The notes below the pieces were generated by a model. That model did not search any database. It saw nothing but the letters and a program-made list of their open reading frames with translations, and had not been told where the DNA came from. A stretch of DNA of 64,000 bases from Gammaproteobacteria bacterium (GTDB lineage: Bacteria; Pseudomonadota; Gammaproteobacteria; Pseudomonadales; Azotimanducaceae): NCBI GenBank assembly GCA_012960535.1, contig DUBB01000035.1:1-64000 (forward strand), in the 5' to 3' direction. Within the stretch, counting starts at the first letter, position 1. Each line of letters starts with the position of its first letter. The position numbers were made by a program, and so were the translations under genes. Of this stretch, positions 15,713 through 25,161 are shown in pieces.

Positions 15713-17089
15713 ATGAAGAGAAGAAATTTTTTGATAGGTTCCGGAATGGTAGTCGGTGGCGGCTCCGCTGTCTGGGCCTTAGACAGATATGGCATTCCCA
15801 GTCTGCACAATAATCCTTACCTCGAGGGCAATTTTGCACCTGTTAAGGAAATAGTCTCGACGGATAGACTTAATGTTACTGGCGATATCCCGAAAGAGTT
15901 AACTGGATTGTACGTAAGGAATGGCCCCAATCCGATGGGATCACCTAATGCAAAGAAATATCACTGGTTTCAGGGTACGGGCATGCTTCATGGCGTCAGG
16001 ATAGAGGAGGGTAAGGCGCTTTGGTATAAAAATCGCTTAGTTCAATCTGATGGTTTCAGTCCCAATACGCATGTTATATCGCATGCGAATAAAATATACG
16101 CTGTGGTAGAAGCAGGCGGCAAACCCGTTGAGATTGATGCTGAGCTCAATTCCCTGACCAGCGAACCTTTTAATGGAATGCTGGAGACAGGCTTTTCGGC
16201 CCATCCTAAGTTGGATTCGATTACCGGTGAGCTTCATGCCATGTGTTATGACTATGGCTCCGATTTAGACAATATCCACCATGTGACGGTGGCCGCAGAT
16301 GGCCGGGTTAAAAGCACCCAAGCGATCCCGTTGCCCAGTCGAAGCATGTTGCATGAATGCGCGATTACAGAAAATTATGTCCTGATTCTTGATCTGTCAA
16401 TTCTCTTTAGTTTTTATAAACTCGGCAGAGGTTATTTCCCATTCTCCTGGAATGATGAGCATCGAGCCAGGATTGGCCTACTCGACCGACATGGTAATTC
16501 AAGCGATGTTAAATGGTTTGATATAGATCCCTGCTATGTGTTTCATGCCGTCAACGCGCATGAGGATGGCCAGGGTAACGTAGTACTGGATGCCATGCGG
16601 TACCAGAAGATATTTGATAGTGATTGGAATGGGCCCCTTGGTGAACATTCTTCAATGTTAACCAGATGGACTCTAAACGTACGCCGTGGTACGAGCAGTG
16701 AACAGCAGTTGGATGATATCCCCGCAGAGTTTCCTCGAATACACCCGGATTTAGCCGGTCGATTTAACCGTTACAGTTATTGCCTTGGTGTTGGCCCGGC
16801 CAAGACCCCTGATTTTGGTAGAATCATTAAATATGATCTGGTAAATGGTTCCAGCGATGTTTTGGAACTGGGAACGGGGAAAATGGCAGCAGAACCGGTT
16901 TTCATTCCGGCCGAAAGCCAGGAATCCGAGGATGACGGTTATATCATGAGCTATTGCTATGACAGGGCTATGGCAAAAAGTGATCTGATTATTTTCAATG
17001 CGCGGGATCTCAAGTCGGGCCCCATAGCTGAAATCAGACTGCCTCAGCGAGTCCCCTTTGGTTTTCATGGTAGCTGGGTCGTTGGATAG
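15713..17089 (+). CDS. carotenoid oxygenase (RPE65/CCD family), Tat-exported
   Basis: A carotenoid or stilbene cleavage oxygenase of 458 residues. It starts with a twin-arginine signal, MKRRNFLIGSGMVVGGG. The four iron-binding histidines are visible: H164 (FSAHPKLD), H214 (MLHECAI), H278 (YVFHAVNAH) and H452 (PFGFHGSWV). YVRNGPNPMG and GMLHGVRIEEG are the usual family motifs. It cleaves a carbon-carbon double bond in apocarotenoids or lignostilbene-like substrates with molecular oxygen. Tat export means the iron centre is loaded in the cytoplasm and the enzyme acts in the periplasm; most bacterial relatives are cytosolic. The AGGAGAGAAG site before the ATG is good. Confidence 0.9.
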   Translation: MKRRNFLIGSGMVVGGGSAVWALDRYGIPSLHNNPYLEGNFAPVKEIVSTDRLNVTGDIPKELTGLYVRNGPNPMGSPNAKKYHWFQGTGMLHGVRIEEGKALWYKNRLVQSDGFSPNTHVISHANKIYAVVEAGGKPVEIDAELNSLTSEPFNGMLETGFSAHPKLDSITGELHAMCYDYGSDLDNIHHVTVAADGRVKSTQAIPLPSRSMLHECAITENYVLILDLSILFSFYKLGRGYFPFSWNDEHRARIGLLDRHGNSSDVKWFDIDPCYVFHAVNAHEDGQGNVVLDAMRYQKIFDSDWNGPLGEHSSMLTRWTLNVRRGTSSEQQLDDIPAEFPRIHPDLAGRFNRYSYCLGVGPAKTPDFGRIIKYDLVNGSSDVLELGTGKMAAEPVFIPAESQESEDDGYIMSYCYDRAMAKSDLIIFNARDLKSGPIAEIRLPQRVPFGFHGSWVVG

Positions 17090-17131
17090 AAGGCGAACAA
17101 ACTTTGGCATAAGGCGCTGGTTTTACTGTTA

Positions 17132-17149
17132 GGGCCGGTCTGCCGGCCC
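17132..17149. other. strong GC hairpin between two genes
   Basis: GGGCCGG and CCGGCCC arms are separated by four bases in the 93-base gap between the carotenoid oxygenase and ankyrin genes. No T run follows, so it would act as an mRNA processing or stability structure rather than an intrinsic terminator. Confidence 0.4.
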
Positions 17150-17182
17150 AAATGGTATCATCGCTTCTTTTGGGAAGCAGTG

Positions 17183-18178
17183 ATGTCAGATAATCCCCCT
17201 TCACCGTTAACTCTAGCAGTTGAGGCTGTTAGAACAGCCAGTGCTGAAAAACTATCCAGATATCTCAGGCAGGCGCCCGAGATAGTTCAACTTGATACCC
17301 CTGAGGCAGATACACTGCTTGGTCTGGCGTGCAGGCTGGCAACCGGCAATGTTGCCATTCCTGCTGTAGCAGGGACGCAAAGCCAGCATCAGGTGGTTGA
17401 CATTATCCTTGAAGCGGGCGCAGACCCGGACAGAGGCACACCAGAGGGATGGTCACCCCTGCATACCGCAGCCATGTCTGGACATGGGGGGCTGGCAAAG
17501 AGACTGTTGGCAGCAGGCGCAGTAACTGAAGGCCATCTTTATCAGTGCCAGGGTGGATCACCGCTGGCGCTGGCATTATTTTATGCGAAAACTGAGGTGG
17601 CAGTATTTCTTGCGCAACCTGCTGTGCCTGATAATCTGCGCCATGCTGCTGCCCTGGGGAAAAACCTGGATCGGTTTTTCGATAACAGTCAGTTAGCTCC
17701 CAAGGCCAGACAGGGGTTGGATTTTTATCGACCACTGAAGGTTTTCCCTTCCTGGCAGCGAAATTTTTCTCGTCAGGAAATCCTGGATGAAGCACTCAGC
17801 TGGGCTTCCAGAAATGATCAGCCTGATAGCATACGCTACCTGATTAAACGAGGTGCGGACGTAAATTCCAACGCTTATCGGGGCACGTCGCTACTGTGGT
17901 CAATTTACAGCGATAGTGTACGATCAGCCCGCTTATTACTTGACCTTGGTGCTGATCCTAACTTGAAGCATGACTTTGGTGGCAAAGGACATGGTGTAAA
18001 TGCCACAGCACTGCATTTAGCAGCTCAGTTTGGATCACTCAAATGTATAAAGCTTTTACTGAATCGAGGTGCTGACCCCGATATCGTTGATGCTGCGCAT
18101 GGCGGCACTGCGCTCGGGTGGGCTGAATTTGCAGGCGCAAAAGAATCAGTTGAGGTGCTGCGGAACTGGAACCGGTAG
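17183..18178 (+). CDS. ankyrin-repeat protein
   Basis: A protein of 331 residues with ankyrin repeats in two blocks: residues about 72-125 (GWSPLHTAAMSGHGGLAKRLL) and 205-320 (SIRYLIKRGADVNSNAY, then ALHLAAQFGSLKCIKLLLNRG). The repeats mediate protein contacts; the partner is unknown. The 80-residue stretch between the blocks is unlike ankyrin and may be a degenerate or insert region. The start is set at the ATG at 17183, 5 bases after GGGAAG; a GTG at 17180 is in frame immediately upstream. It has no signal peptide, so it should be cytoplasmic. It follows the carotenoid oxygenase, separated by a hairpin. Confidence 0.8.
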   Translation: MSDNPPSPLTLAVEAVRTASAEKLSRYLRQAPEIVQLDTPEADTLLGLACRLATGNVAIPAVAGTQSQHQVVDIILEAGADPDRGTPEGWSPLHTAAMSGHGGLAKRLLAAGAVTEGHLYQCQGGSPLALALFYAKTEVAVFLAQPAVPDNLRHAAALGKNLDRFFDNSQLAPKARQGLDFYRPLKVFPSWQRNFSRQEILDEALSWASRNDQPDSIRYLIKRGADVNSNAYRGTSLLWSIYSDSVRSARLLLDLGADPNLKHDFGGKGHGVNATALHLAAQFGSLKCIKLLLNRGADPDIVDAAHGGTALGWAEFAGAKESVEVLRNWNR

Positions 18179-18277
18179 TGACCTTCGATGAGTATTGCTA
18201 CCGGTCCCGGGCCTGCTAGATGCTTGGCAGCCGGTGCGGAGGGTTCTCACGGTAATGCCTGAATTTAATTCAGCCCA

Positions 18278-19471
18278 TCAGTCATCTGAGGCAATCAGAA
18301 CTTCACAGAACCGCTCTATTTCTTCCTCAGTATTGTAGTAGTGCACGGATGCCCGAACCATTTCCTGTAATCCACGGGGGCCCATATCCAGGCGAGCAGA
18401 ATCGGCTGTGGCAACTGATGTGTTGATACCCCTGGCTAGTAATCGCCTGTAAACAGCTGAGGCATTTTCATGTGCTTTTGTAAATGTGACGATGCCACAT
18501 TTGTCCTCACCCTGGTCCTGAACGGTTATGCCAGGGAGTTCAGCCAATCGATTTCGGAAGGTTTCAGCCAGATACCAGATGCGATCGTGAATGGCCGATA
18601 AACCGATGTCCAGAGCATAGTCAACGGCGACTGAGAGGCCGATTTTCCCGGCAAAAAAACTTTCCCAGTTCTCGAACCGTTTTGCATCCGGTCTAAGCTC
18701 GAATCTTTCATGATCTATCCAGGTGGCAGCATGCAGGTCCACGAAAGGTGGATCCAGGCTGTTCATTATTGAGTTTTTTACAAATAGGAATCCGGTGCCT
18801 CTTGGACCACGCAGGTATTTTCGCCCGGTCCCGGTAAGGATGCTGCAGCCTATCTCCTTTACGTCAATTGGCATCTGGCCGACGGACTGGCAGGCATCGA
18901 GCAAGTAAAGAATATGGTATTTACTGGCAATTCGACCGATTTCAATAGCCGGGTTTACCAGCCCACCCTGGGTGGGAATATGTGAGATGGTAATGAGCTT
19001 AACATCAGCATCAATGGCATTTTCCAGTTGTTTCACGCAGAGTTGACCCGACTCGTCATTTGCAATCACATCAATCTTGGCACCAAACCGCTGGGCGACC
19101 TGCAGGTAAGCCATATAATTACTGGCATACTCTGCCTGTGAGGTCAGGATACGGTCTCCCGGCTTGAACGGAATCGAATAAAACGCCATATCCCACGCCC
19201 GTGTTGCATTTTCGGCGTAGGCAATCTCTTCAGGTTGGGCATTCAGCAGGGTGGCAAATGCCGTGTAGAAGTGATCAAGTTTCCCCTGGGCCTGTAGCTT
19301 TGCTTCGTAGCCACCTGTTTTATATTCAAGTGCTAGATGCGCAGTAACTGCTTGATACACCGGTTCCGGCTGCAGTGCTGCTCCGGCATTATTAAAGTGC
19401 AGGACTTCAGCACAACCAGGGGTATCTGCGCGCAGTCGACTGATCAGTTTGTCATCCATACTGTTCTCCAT
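18278..19471 (-). CDS. class V aminotransferase-fold PLP enzyme
   Basis: A pyridoxal-phosphate enzyme of 397 residues in the cysteine desulfurase/isopenicillin N epimerase-like fold. The PLP lysine is K218 in LTGTGRKYLRGPRGTGF; D192 with Q195 in LLDACQSVGQ hold the pyridine ring. It lacks the active-site cysteine loop of true NifS/IscS, so it may be a selenocysteine-lyase-like or sulfoxide lyase-type enzyme. The substrate is unknown. The start at 19471 has GGGGAG upstream; the ATG at 19459 is also possible. It lies directly downstream of the molybdopterin enzyme on the same strand (29-base gap), so the two may form an operon. Confidence 0.8.
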   Translation of the reverse strand: MENSMDDKLISRLRADTPGCAEVLHFNNAGAALQPEPVYQAVTAHLALEYKTGGYEAKLQAQGKLDHFYTAFATLLNAQPEEIAYAENATRAWDMAFYSIPFKPGDRILTSQAEYASNYMAYLQVAQRFGAKIDVIANDESGQLCVKQLENAIDADVKLITISHIPTQGGLVNPAIEIGRIASKYHILYLLDACQSVGQMPIDVKEIGCSILTGTGRKYLRGPRGTGFLFVKNSIMNSLDPPFVDLHAATWIDHERFELRPDAKRFENWESFFAGKIGLSVAVDYALDIGLSAIHDRIWYLAETFRNRLAELPGITVQDQGEDKCGIVTFTKAHENASAVYRRLLARGINTSVATADSARLDMGPRGLQEMVRASVHYYNTEEEIERFCEVLIASDD

Positions 19472-19500
19472 GAAGCTCCCCGGCGATAACCTCCTGTTTC

Positions 19501-21585
19501 TTAGTGTGATAGCGCCATTGCTGCCGGGGCTTCACTGACTTCCACTAAAGTGTCATTAAAGCAGGCTCCCTGGGCCAGATCCGCCTTTGATGTTGGCGCC
19601 AGGGCAGATACTGTCTGCTGGTTCCGGGTGGTTTTAAACCAGGCTCCTTTGGCTGAAAAAACGCAACCCGGCCTGGCAGCATCGGTGATCTTCAGCGGTA
19701 GAAAAACTTCGCCAAGATCATTGCTCAGTTTGACGGTCATGCCATCAATCAGGTTACGGGGAAGGGCGTCATCAGGATGCATTTCCAGAACTGGACTGGC
19801 ATCGCAGTCACGGACACTGCCAAACGTGGAAGTAATTCGCTTATCAGAAGAAGGTGAAATAAGGTTCAATGGGAAATCAGCATCCATGGGCTGGTAGCGG
19901 GGCAAAGGCAGATCGTACCTGTCCTTCAGGGCCTGTGAATACAGTTCGACTTTGCCACTGGGCGTATTGGGGAAAACGTTCTTGAATAGAATGGGCTCAT
20001 CAGCGCTATCCGGGTTATTAACGTCGGCGGGCACGGTCATCTTCAAGGCAAGGTCAGTGGGCAAGGTGCTTGGCTTAAAACCCTTCATGCGAGGGTCCTG
20101 GGCATCCAGCGCCTCATTCATCAGTTCCAGATCTGAAGTTTTAAAACAGTCATCTCTGAAACCAAAAGCACTGGCCAGACGCCTGAATATTTCTGTATTC
20201 GGCAGACTTTCACCGACCGGTGGGATGATGGCTTCGGCACGCTGCAGGTATTGAAGGCCATAGGAGGCAAAGATATCATCGTGTTCAAAATGAGAACAGG
20301 CAGGCAATACGATATCGGCGTATTTCATGGAATCGGTCATGACGATATCGATGCCGACGGTAAACAGGTCGCCGCGAGCCAGTGCCCGTTTCATGAGATT
20401 CTGATTCGGATGGACAATCACCGGATTATGGTTGTAGATAAAAAGGGCGTTGATAGGGGGGGTAAGGTCCGCATCCAGGAGTAGATTGCTGACATCCAGG
20501 ATATTAACAGTACGGGTTTCTGGCGGAACCAGGTCGGGTCTTGTTAAACGGCTGTTTGTGGTTGGAAAAGCACTACTGGCAGCAGCGACCAGGCCGCCGC
20601 CTTCTACACCCCATTTACCTGCGATGGCGGGTAGGGCGGCGATGGCCCTGATCGACGATCCGCCGTTTCGATTTCTCTCCAGACCATTGCCCCAGGCTAT
20701 AGCTGTGGGTGCCAGAGTTGCATACCAGTTGACCATCTGCTCGATATCTGCCTGGGCAAGGCCGCAGATTCTGGCAGTGTCCTGCAGAGAATACTGCGCT
20801 GCCACCTGGGAATAGTCATCGTAGCCAAGGACATGCTTATCAATAAAATTTTGATCCACTGCCTTGAGTTGTTCGAGCGCGTGGGCCATATAAAGGGCTA
20901 GAACAACATCGGTGCCGGGTTTGATGGCCAGATGAAGATCGGCCTGTTCGGCGACCTGGGTCCGTTTAGGGTCCACAGCGACAATTCGGGCACCCTTACG
21001 CCTGGCTTTATTCAGCTGACGCAGTAAATGCAGGTTAGAAACGCTCGCATTGTTGCCCCACACGATGATCATTTTTGATTTTGCAACCTGCTGTAAGGCA
21101 ATACCGGGGACCGAGCCATAGGTGGCCTGGTAGGCTTCACTGCGGATGCCACCACACAGTGGCCGCCTGCTGAGCAGGCTGGCGCCGAGTTTATGGAAGA
21201 ACCGTGCCGACAGGGATTCACCCGCCAGTAAGCCATGGGGGCCAGCATAGTTCAGCGGTAATACCGTTTGTGCACCAAATGCATCAATTTTGGCTTTAAC
21301 CTGATCGTGAATCGTGGTTATCGCCTCGGTCCAGGAGATGGCCTGGAATTGTCCACTGCCTTTTTCGCCCGTTCTTTTCAGAGGCGTCAGCAGGCGATCC
21401 GCGCCATGTACAAATTCGGGGTAGTAATTTGCAACTTTACTGCAGACTGCACCCGCCGTATGCGGGTTTACCCTCGATCCGCGTACTTTTACCACTCGGT
21501 TATCTGCAACCGTGACTGAAAGACTGCAGGTATCGGGACAGTCCAGAGGGCAGACACTGGCTTTCATATTGGGCTTTGACAACAT
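19501..21585 (-). CDS. molybdopterin-dependent oxidoreductase
   Basis: A DMSO-reductase/formate-dehydrogenase superfamily catalytic subunit of 694 residues. The N-terminal [4Fe-4S] site is C12-P-L-D-C16-P-D-T-C20 with C48 (AGAVCSKVANYY). The molybdopterin domains follow, and the C-terminal cofactor-binding domain is recognised by FPLNLISPSSDKRITSTF and MHPDDALPRN. Such enzymes move two electrons on small oxidised or reduced substrates, but the one here is unknown. There is no Tat signal, so it is cytoplasmic. AAGGA lies 7 bases before the ATG. No electron-transfer or molybdenum-insertion subunit is adjacent. Possible partner: the aminotransferase-like gene immediately downstream. Confidence 0.85.
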   Translation of the reverse strand: MLSKPNMKASVCPLDCPDTCSLSVTVADNRVVKVRGSRVNPHTAGAVCSKVANYYPEFVHGADRLLTPLKRTGEKGSGQFQAISWTEAITTIHDQVKAKIDAFGAQTVLPLNYAGPHGLLAGESLSARFFHKLGASLLSRRPLCGGIRSEAYQATYGSVPGIALQQVAKSKMIIVWGNNASVSNLHLLRQLNKARRKGARIVAVDPKRTQVAEQADLHLAIKPGTDVVLALYMAHALEQLKAVDQNFIDKHVLGYDDYSQVAAQYSLQDTARICGLAQADIEQMVNWYATLAPTAIAWGNGLERNRNGGSSIRAIAALPAIAGKWGVEGGGLVAAASSAFPTTNSRLTRPDLVPPETRTVNILDVSNLLLDADLTPPINALFIYNHNPVIVHPNQNLMKRALARGDLFTVGIDIVMTDSMKYADIVLPACSHFEHDDIFASYGLQYLQRAEAIIPPVGESLPNTEIFRRLASAFGFRDDCFKTSDLELMNEALDAQDPRMKGFKPSTLPTDLALKMTVPADVNNPDSADEPILFKNVFPNTPSGKVELYSQALKDRYDLPLPRYQPMDADFPLNLISPSSDKRITSTFGSVRDCDASPVLEMHPDDALPRNLIDGMTVKLSNDLGEVFLPLKITDAARPGCVFSAKGAWFKTTRNQQTVSALAPTSKADLAQGACFNDTLVEVSEAPAAMALSH

Positions 21586-21876
21586 CGGTTTATCCTTATA
21601 AAAGCAGTAGATTTTCGATCATAACTGAAAGCCGTGATGTCTGACAGTTAGTTCTGTGCACTGGTTTACCTCGCCTGAAGATGGCTCAGAACATTAACTT
21701 ATTCATGATCACCGCCGCTGTTAAATTCGATACACGTTGGTTGCAAGGCTGCTACTTCAGGTTTCCAGCGGTGCGCTGAATGCTAGATCAATTCTCTATA
21801 AGTACCTAACGAACTGGTCTAATGAGGTAAGGATAATTCCGGTAAAATGGCCAGCCTCGCCAGTTGAAGTTAAATC

Positions 21877-22569
21877 ATGCTTATTGATAAAGAAGAACTC
21901 GAAACCCAGGCCGATTTCATTGTTGGCCGCCTGCAGGGGTATGTTGATGCCGGTAACAAGGTATTTGCAAGCTGTTCATTTCAGACCCAGAGCCTGCCAC
22001 TGCTGCACATGATTAGCCGGACCGGTCGTGATATTCCGGTTTATTATACCAATACGGGTTTTCTGTTTCCGGAAACCATTGCCTTTGCAGATCAGCTCAC
22101 AGAACAACTCGGCTTACGGGTTATTGGTTTGTATCCTGATACGGCCAAGCTTCGGCAGATGGATTCCCAGGGGCGTTTTCTGTATACCTCGGATCCAGAT
22201 CATTGCTGCCACCTCAACAAGGTGCTGCCTTTGCAGCCCTTGCTCATTGAAAATGATATCTGGGTCAACGGTATCCGGGCGGATCAGAGTGTCGTACGCG
22301 CGCAGATGGCAGAAGAGGAGATGGCACCTCATGGTTGCCTGCGTTATCACCCGATGCTGGCCTGGAACGCGCCGATGATTTATTACTATCGAAAGCAGTA
22401 CGGCCTGCCCGAACACCCACTGGAGGTCCAGGGTTATCGGTCCATCGGCTGTGAGCCCTGTACACGCAAACTGTTTGACCAGGATCTTGAGCGAAATTCC
22501 CGCTGGTCAGGCCTGAATAAAACTGAATGCGGGCTTAACACAACGCTGGTAGGTAACAACTCGATATGA
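21877..22569 (+). CDS. cysH: assimilatory adenylyl-sulfate (APS) reductase
   Basis: A sulfonucleotide reductase of 230 residues, catalysing reduction of adenylyl sulfate to sulfite with thioredoxin. C110-C111 (DPDHCCHLNK) and C192/C195 (GCEPCTRK) are the four [4Fe-4S] ligands that mark the APS-specific type. The nucleotide loop is FQTQSLPLLHM, and the catalytic cysteine is C218 in KTECGLN. Canonical enzymes end ECGLH; here the last position is Asn, so the tail may be altered. The stop codon overlaps the next gene's start (ATGA), so the epimerase is translationally coupled. The ribosome site is weak. No other sulfate-assimilation genes are nearby. Confidence 0.85.
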   Translation: MLIDKEELETQADFIVGRLQGYVDAGNKVFASCSFQTQSLPLLHMISRTGRDIPVYYTNTGFLFPETIAFADQLTEQLGLRVIGLYPDTAKLRQMDSQGRFLYTSDPDHCCHLNKVLPLQPLLIENDIWVNGIRADQSVVRAQMAEEEMAPHGCLRYHPMLAWNAPMIYYYRKQYGLPEHPLEVQGYRSIGCEPCTRKLFDQDLERNSRWSGLNKTECGLNTTLVGNNSI

Positions 22570-23522
22570 AGATTATGATTACCGGCGGTGCCGGTTATAT
22601 TGGCACTGAACTGGTCTACCGGCTTTCGGCAGAACCTGAGGTCAGTGATATTCTGGTTTATGACAACCTGTGCAAGGGTAACTACAACCTGTTTACCGGC
22701 TTGCGTAAGGTACCGGCAGCGAATGTCCGTTTTATCCAGGCTGATATCCTTGATTCCCGTAGCCTGCGCCAGCATATGCAGGACATGGATGTTGTATTTC
22801 ATCTCGCCGCCAAGGTAGAAACCCCGTTTGCAGATCAAAATGCCCATGATTTTGAACAGACTAACCACTGGGGTACCGCAGAGGTGGTCTATGCTGCTGA
22901 AGCGCTGAATCTGTCTCGCCTGATCTATCTTTCCAGTCAGCAGGTGTATGGCCAGGGGGCGGTGACCTCCACCGAACATCCCTGTGTCCCGGATAGCTTC
23001 TACGCTATTTCCAAGAAGCGAGGTGAAGATCATGTTCTGCGCCTGATGCAGAAGTCACCTGTGCAGTTGGTCCGCTGCGCCAACCTGTATGGCTATTCAA
23101 AGAATCTACGCGTTGAATCAAACCTCAATCAATTGATTTTTGATGCTCACTTTAATAATAGAATCAGCATTCACGGTGACCCTGATCACACTTTGAGCTA
23201 TATCAGCCTTTATAGGACTGTCGAAGTACTGGCGCAGCTCGTACTAACGCAAGTGCCCTCTGCAAGCTACAACCTGTCCCACCGTGATCTCTCCGCCATG
23301 GATGTGGTAGATGTCCTGCGCGGGTTCTACCCTGAGCTTGAGACCATTTTCGTTGACCAGCACATTCCCCTGAAAAGCCTGACCATAGGATGTGATCAGC
23401 AACTGGCTGCCTTGTTACCCGCTGATACCTCCCTGCAGCAGGACATTGCAAAGTTCAGAGAGCTGTTTACCTTCAGCCCTTTGCTGTTGGACGAATGCAG
23501 TTTAGCACCTGCAGTGGTATGA
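22566..23522 (+). CDS. NAD-dependent epimerase/dehydratase
   Basis: An extended short-chain dehydrogenase of 318 residues. The N-terminal NAD site GGAGYIG (ITGGAGYIGTELV) and the catalytic YxxxK (YAISKKRGED) with the preceding SSQQVYG serine are intact. It resembles UDP-glucose 4-epimerase and related nucleotide-sugar enzymes of surface polysaccharide synthesis. Substrate specificity is unresolved. It overlaps the cysH stop by four bases (ATGA), an unusual pairing of sulfur assimilation with sugar metabolism. Its stop is 8 bases from the converging transporter gene. Confidence 0.85.
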   Translation: MKIMITGGAGYIGTELVYRLSAEPEVSDILVYDNLCKGNYNLFTGLRKVPAANVRFIQADILDSRSLRQHMQDMDVVFHLAAKVETPFADQNAHDFEQTNHWGTAEVVYAAEALNLSRLIYLSSQQVYGQGAVTSTEHPCVPDSFYAISKKRGEDHVLRLMQKSPVQLVRCANLYGYSKNLRVESNLNQLIFDAHFNNRISIHGDPDHTLSYISLYRTVEVLAQLVLTQVPSASYNLSHRDLSAMDVVDVLRGFYPELETIFVDQHIPLKSLTIGCDQQLAALLPADTSLQQDIAKFRELFTFSPLLLDECSLAPAVV

Positions 23523-23530
23523 CAGCGCGG

Positions 23531-24937
23531 TCAGTCAGAGGCGACCGCCTTTGCAGCGGCGCGTACCTGTTGCTCTGGATAAAGGGTATAGAGGAAAGCC
23601 GCGATGACGCAGAAGCTCCCAGCGACTGGGCCAATGAGTAATACACCCAAAGGTTCTGCAGCACTTCGTCCGTAAGCAGATAACAGGAAACTGAATAAGG
23701 CAGCCCCGGCAGCGTACACCCATTTGGTCAATAGACCCTGGACGCCATAATACATAGCGGCTCGATTGGCACCCGTGCGGGCTTCATCAAGATCAATCAA
23801 TTGACCCAGTATGACCGTGGGAAGAATCATGATCCCGGCAATCGGAAAGCCTTTGATAACCGATAAACCGATAATAACCATCAGGTTGAATTGATCGCCT
23901 GGCCCGCCCGGCGTGCTGGGCTCAAGAAATCCGTAGGGAAACAGGGGTACACCGAGTAAGAAAATTGTGCCAACCAGTGTTGCTTTTGTGCCGATTCTGT
24001 CGACAACCCATTGGATCACCAGGAAACCCACAATGATGCCAGGCAGCATAGCCAGCGATAGTTGTGCTGCGAAGCCTTCGTCCCGGCCTAATATGACCCT
24101 GGCGATGTAAGGTACCGCTGGCCCGCTCAGGGTAATACCGAGAATAAATATGATTTGTGCTGACAGGTAAGTGATAAAGGGCCGATTGGCGAGTGTTGTC
24201 GTTAATGCCTCGCCAAGATTCATTGATGGGCGAACAGATGAAAAGACCGATTCATCTACGGCAAGAATAGGGCAGATACTGAACAGGAAAGAGACCATGC
24301 AGGAGATCACGACGACAGTCTGGATCGCTGTGGTGGCATCCATGCCCTGGCCTTTTAGTAGATCAACACCGGCTAGCCAGAGTACCCCAAAGGCCATAAT
24401 GATAGGGCCGCCAATAGCAGCTCTGAGCCTGGACAGTTCGACGCGTTGATGTTCTGTTTTTGCGATCTCGGGAATCAATGCCAGGTAAGGCGCGACATAG
24501 ATTGTGAAAAAAATGTAATACAGGGCAAGCATTACGGTCAGATAAACAAACACACTGAAGCTGCCAGGCGCGCCGGGGGGGAAGAAAATGAGACCAGGAA
24601 TTACGCACATGGGCACAATGCCAACGATGAGAAAAATGCGCCGGCGGCCGAATTTAGAGGCCGATCGATCTGAGTAGTGACCGACAAAGGGATCGGCCAG
24701 GGAATCGACCACGCCGCCGATAATCCGGGCCAGGCCATAGGCGGTCAGAACACCGAGAAAAATCTCTTCGCTGACCAGGGCTTGCAGACCTGCGCCTTCT
24801 GGCGGCAGGTAAAAGTAAATACCGATTGATACCACAACCGAGCCTGTTATCTGCCAGCCAGGGGTGCCGATAGAGAACAGTACTACTTGACGCAAAGTAA
24901 GATGCCCAGCATCAGACTGTAGACTCATTTGACGCAA
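23531..24937 (-). CDS. MFS transporter, GPH:cation symporter type
   Basis: An inner-membrane transporter of 468 residues with about 12 hydrophobic helices. The DPFVGHYSDRSASKFGRRRIFL loop after helix 2 is the hallmark of the glycoside-pentoside-hexuronide:cation symporter branch (MelB/XylP type). A later Q-x-Q-x-D pattern, QLIDLDEARTGANRAAMYYGVQGL, is also usual there. Members carry sugars, glucuronides or some organic acids with a sodium or proton. The substrate is unknown here. It converges on the epimerase. There is no enzyme in the same operon. Confidence 0.85.
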   Translation of the reverse strand: MRQMSLQSDAGHLTLRQVVLFSIGTPGWQITGSVVVSIGIYFYLPPEGAGLQALVSEEIFLGVLTAYGLARIIGGVVDSLADPFVGHYSDRSASKFGRRRIFLIVGIVPMCVIPGLIFFPPGAPGSFSVFVYLTVMLALYYIFFTIYVAPYLALIPEIAKTEHQRVELSRLRAAIGGPIIMAFGVLWLAGVDLLKGQGMDATTAIQTVVVISCMVSFLFSICPILAVDESVFSSVRPSMNLGEALTTTLANRPFITYLSAQIIFILGITLSGPAVPYIARVILGRDEGFAAQLSLAMLPGIIVGFLVIQWVVDRIGTKATLVGTIFLLGVPLFPYGFLEPSTPGGPGDQFNLMVIIGLSVIKGFPIAGIMILPTVILGQLIDLDEARTGANRAAMYYGVQGLLTKWVYAAGAALFSFLLSAYGRSAAEPLGVLLIGPVAGSFCVIAAFLYTLYPEQQVRAAAKAVASD

Positions 24938-25161
24938 TCCTCAACCCATCCACCGAGCTTGGTTTATAACATATTTGTTGTTGTTAACAGAATGACTCTG
25001 TTTGAATGCGCGGCATAGTGGTGCTTGTGATTGCGACAACGCGTATTAGCATAGATGCCCGGTTGACAAGCGTTACTAATCAGGTGATTGCCACAGGCCT
25101 GGGTCTTGGTGCCAAGAGTAACTGAATTTATGAGGGTTGATATTTGTGCTATGAAATATAG

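Noticed and set aside
19550-20815. Several long plus-strand ORFs opposite the molybdopterin gene
   Set aside because: They are antisense shadows; the minus-strand reading has clear family motifs over its whole length.
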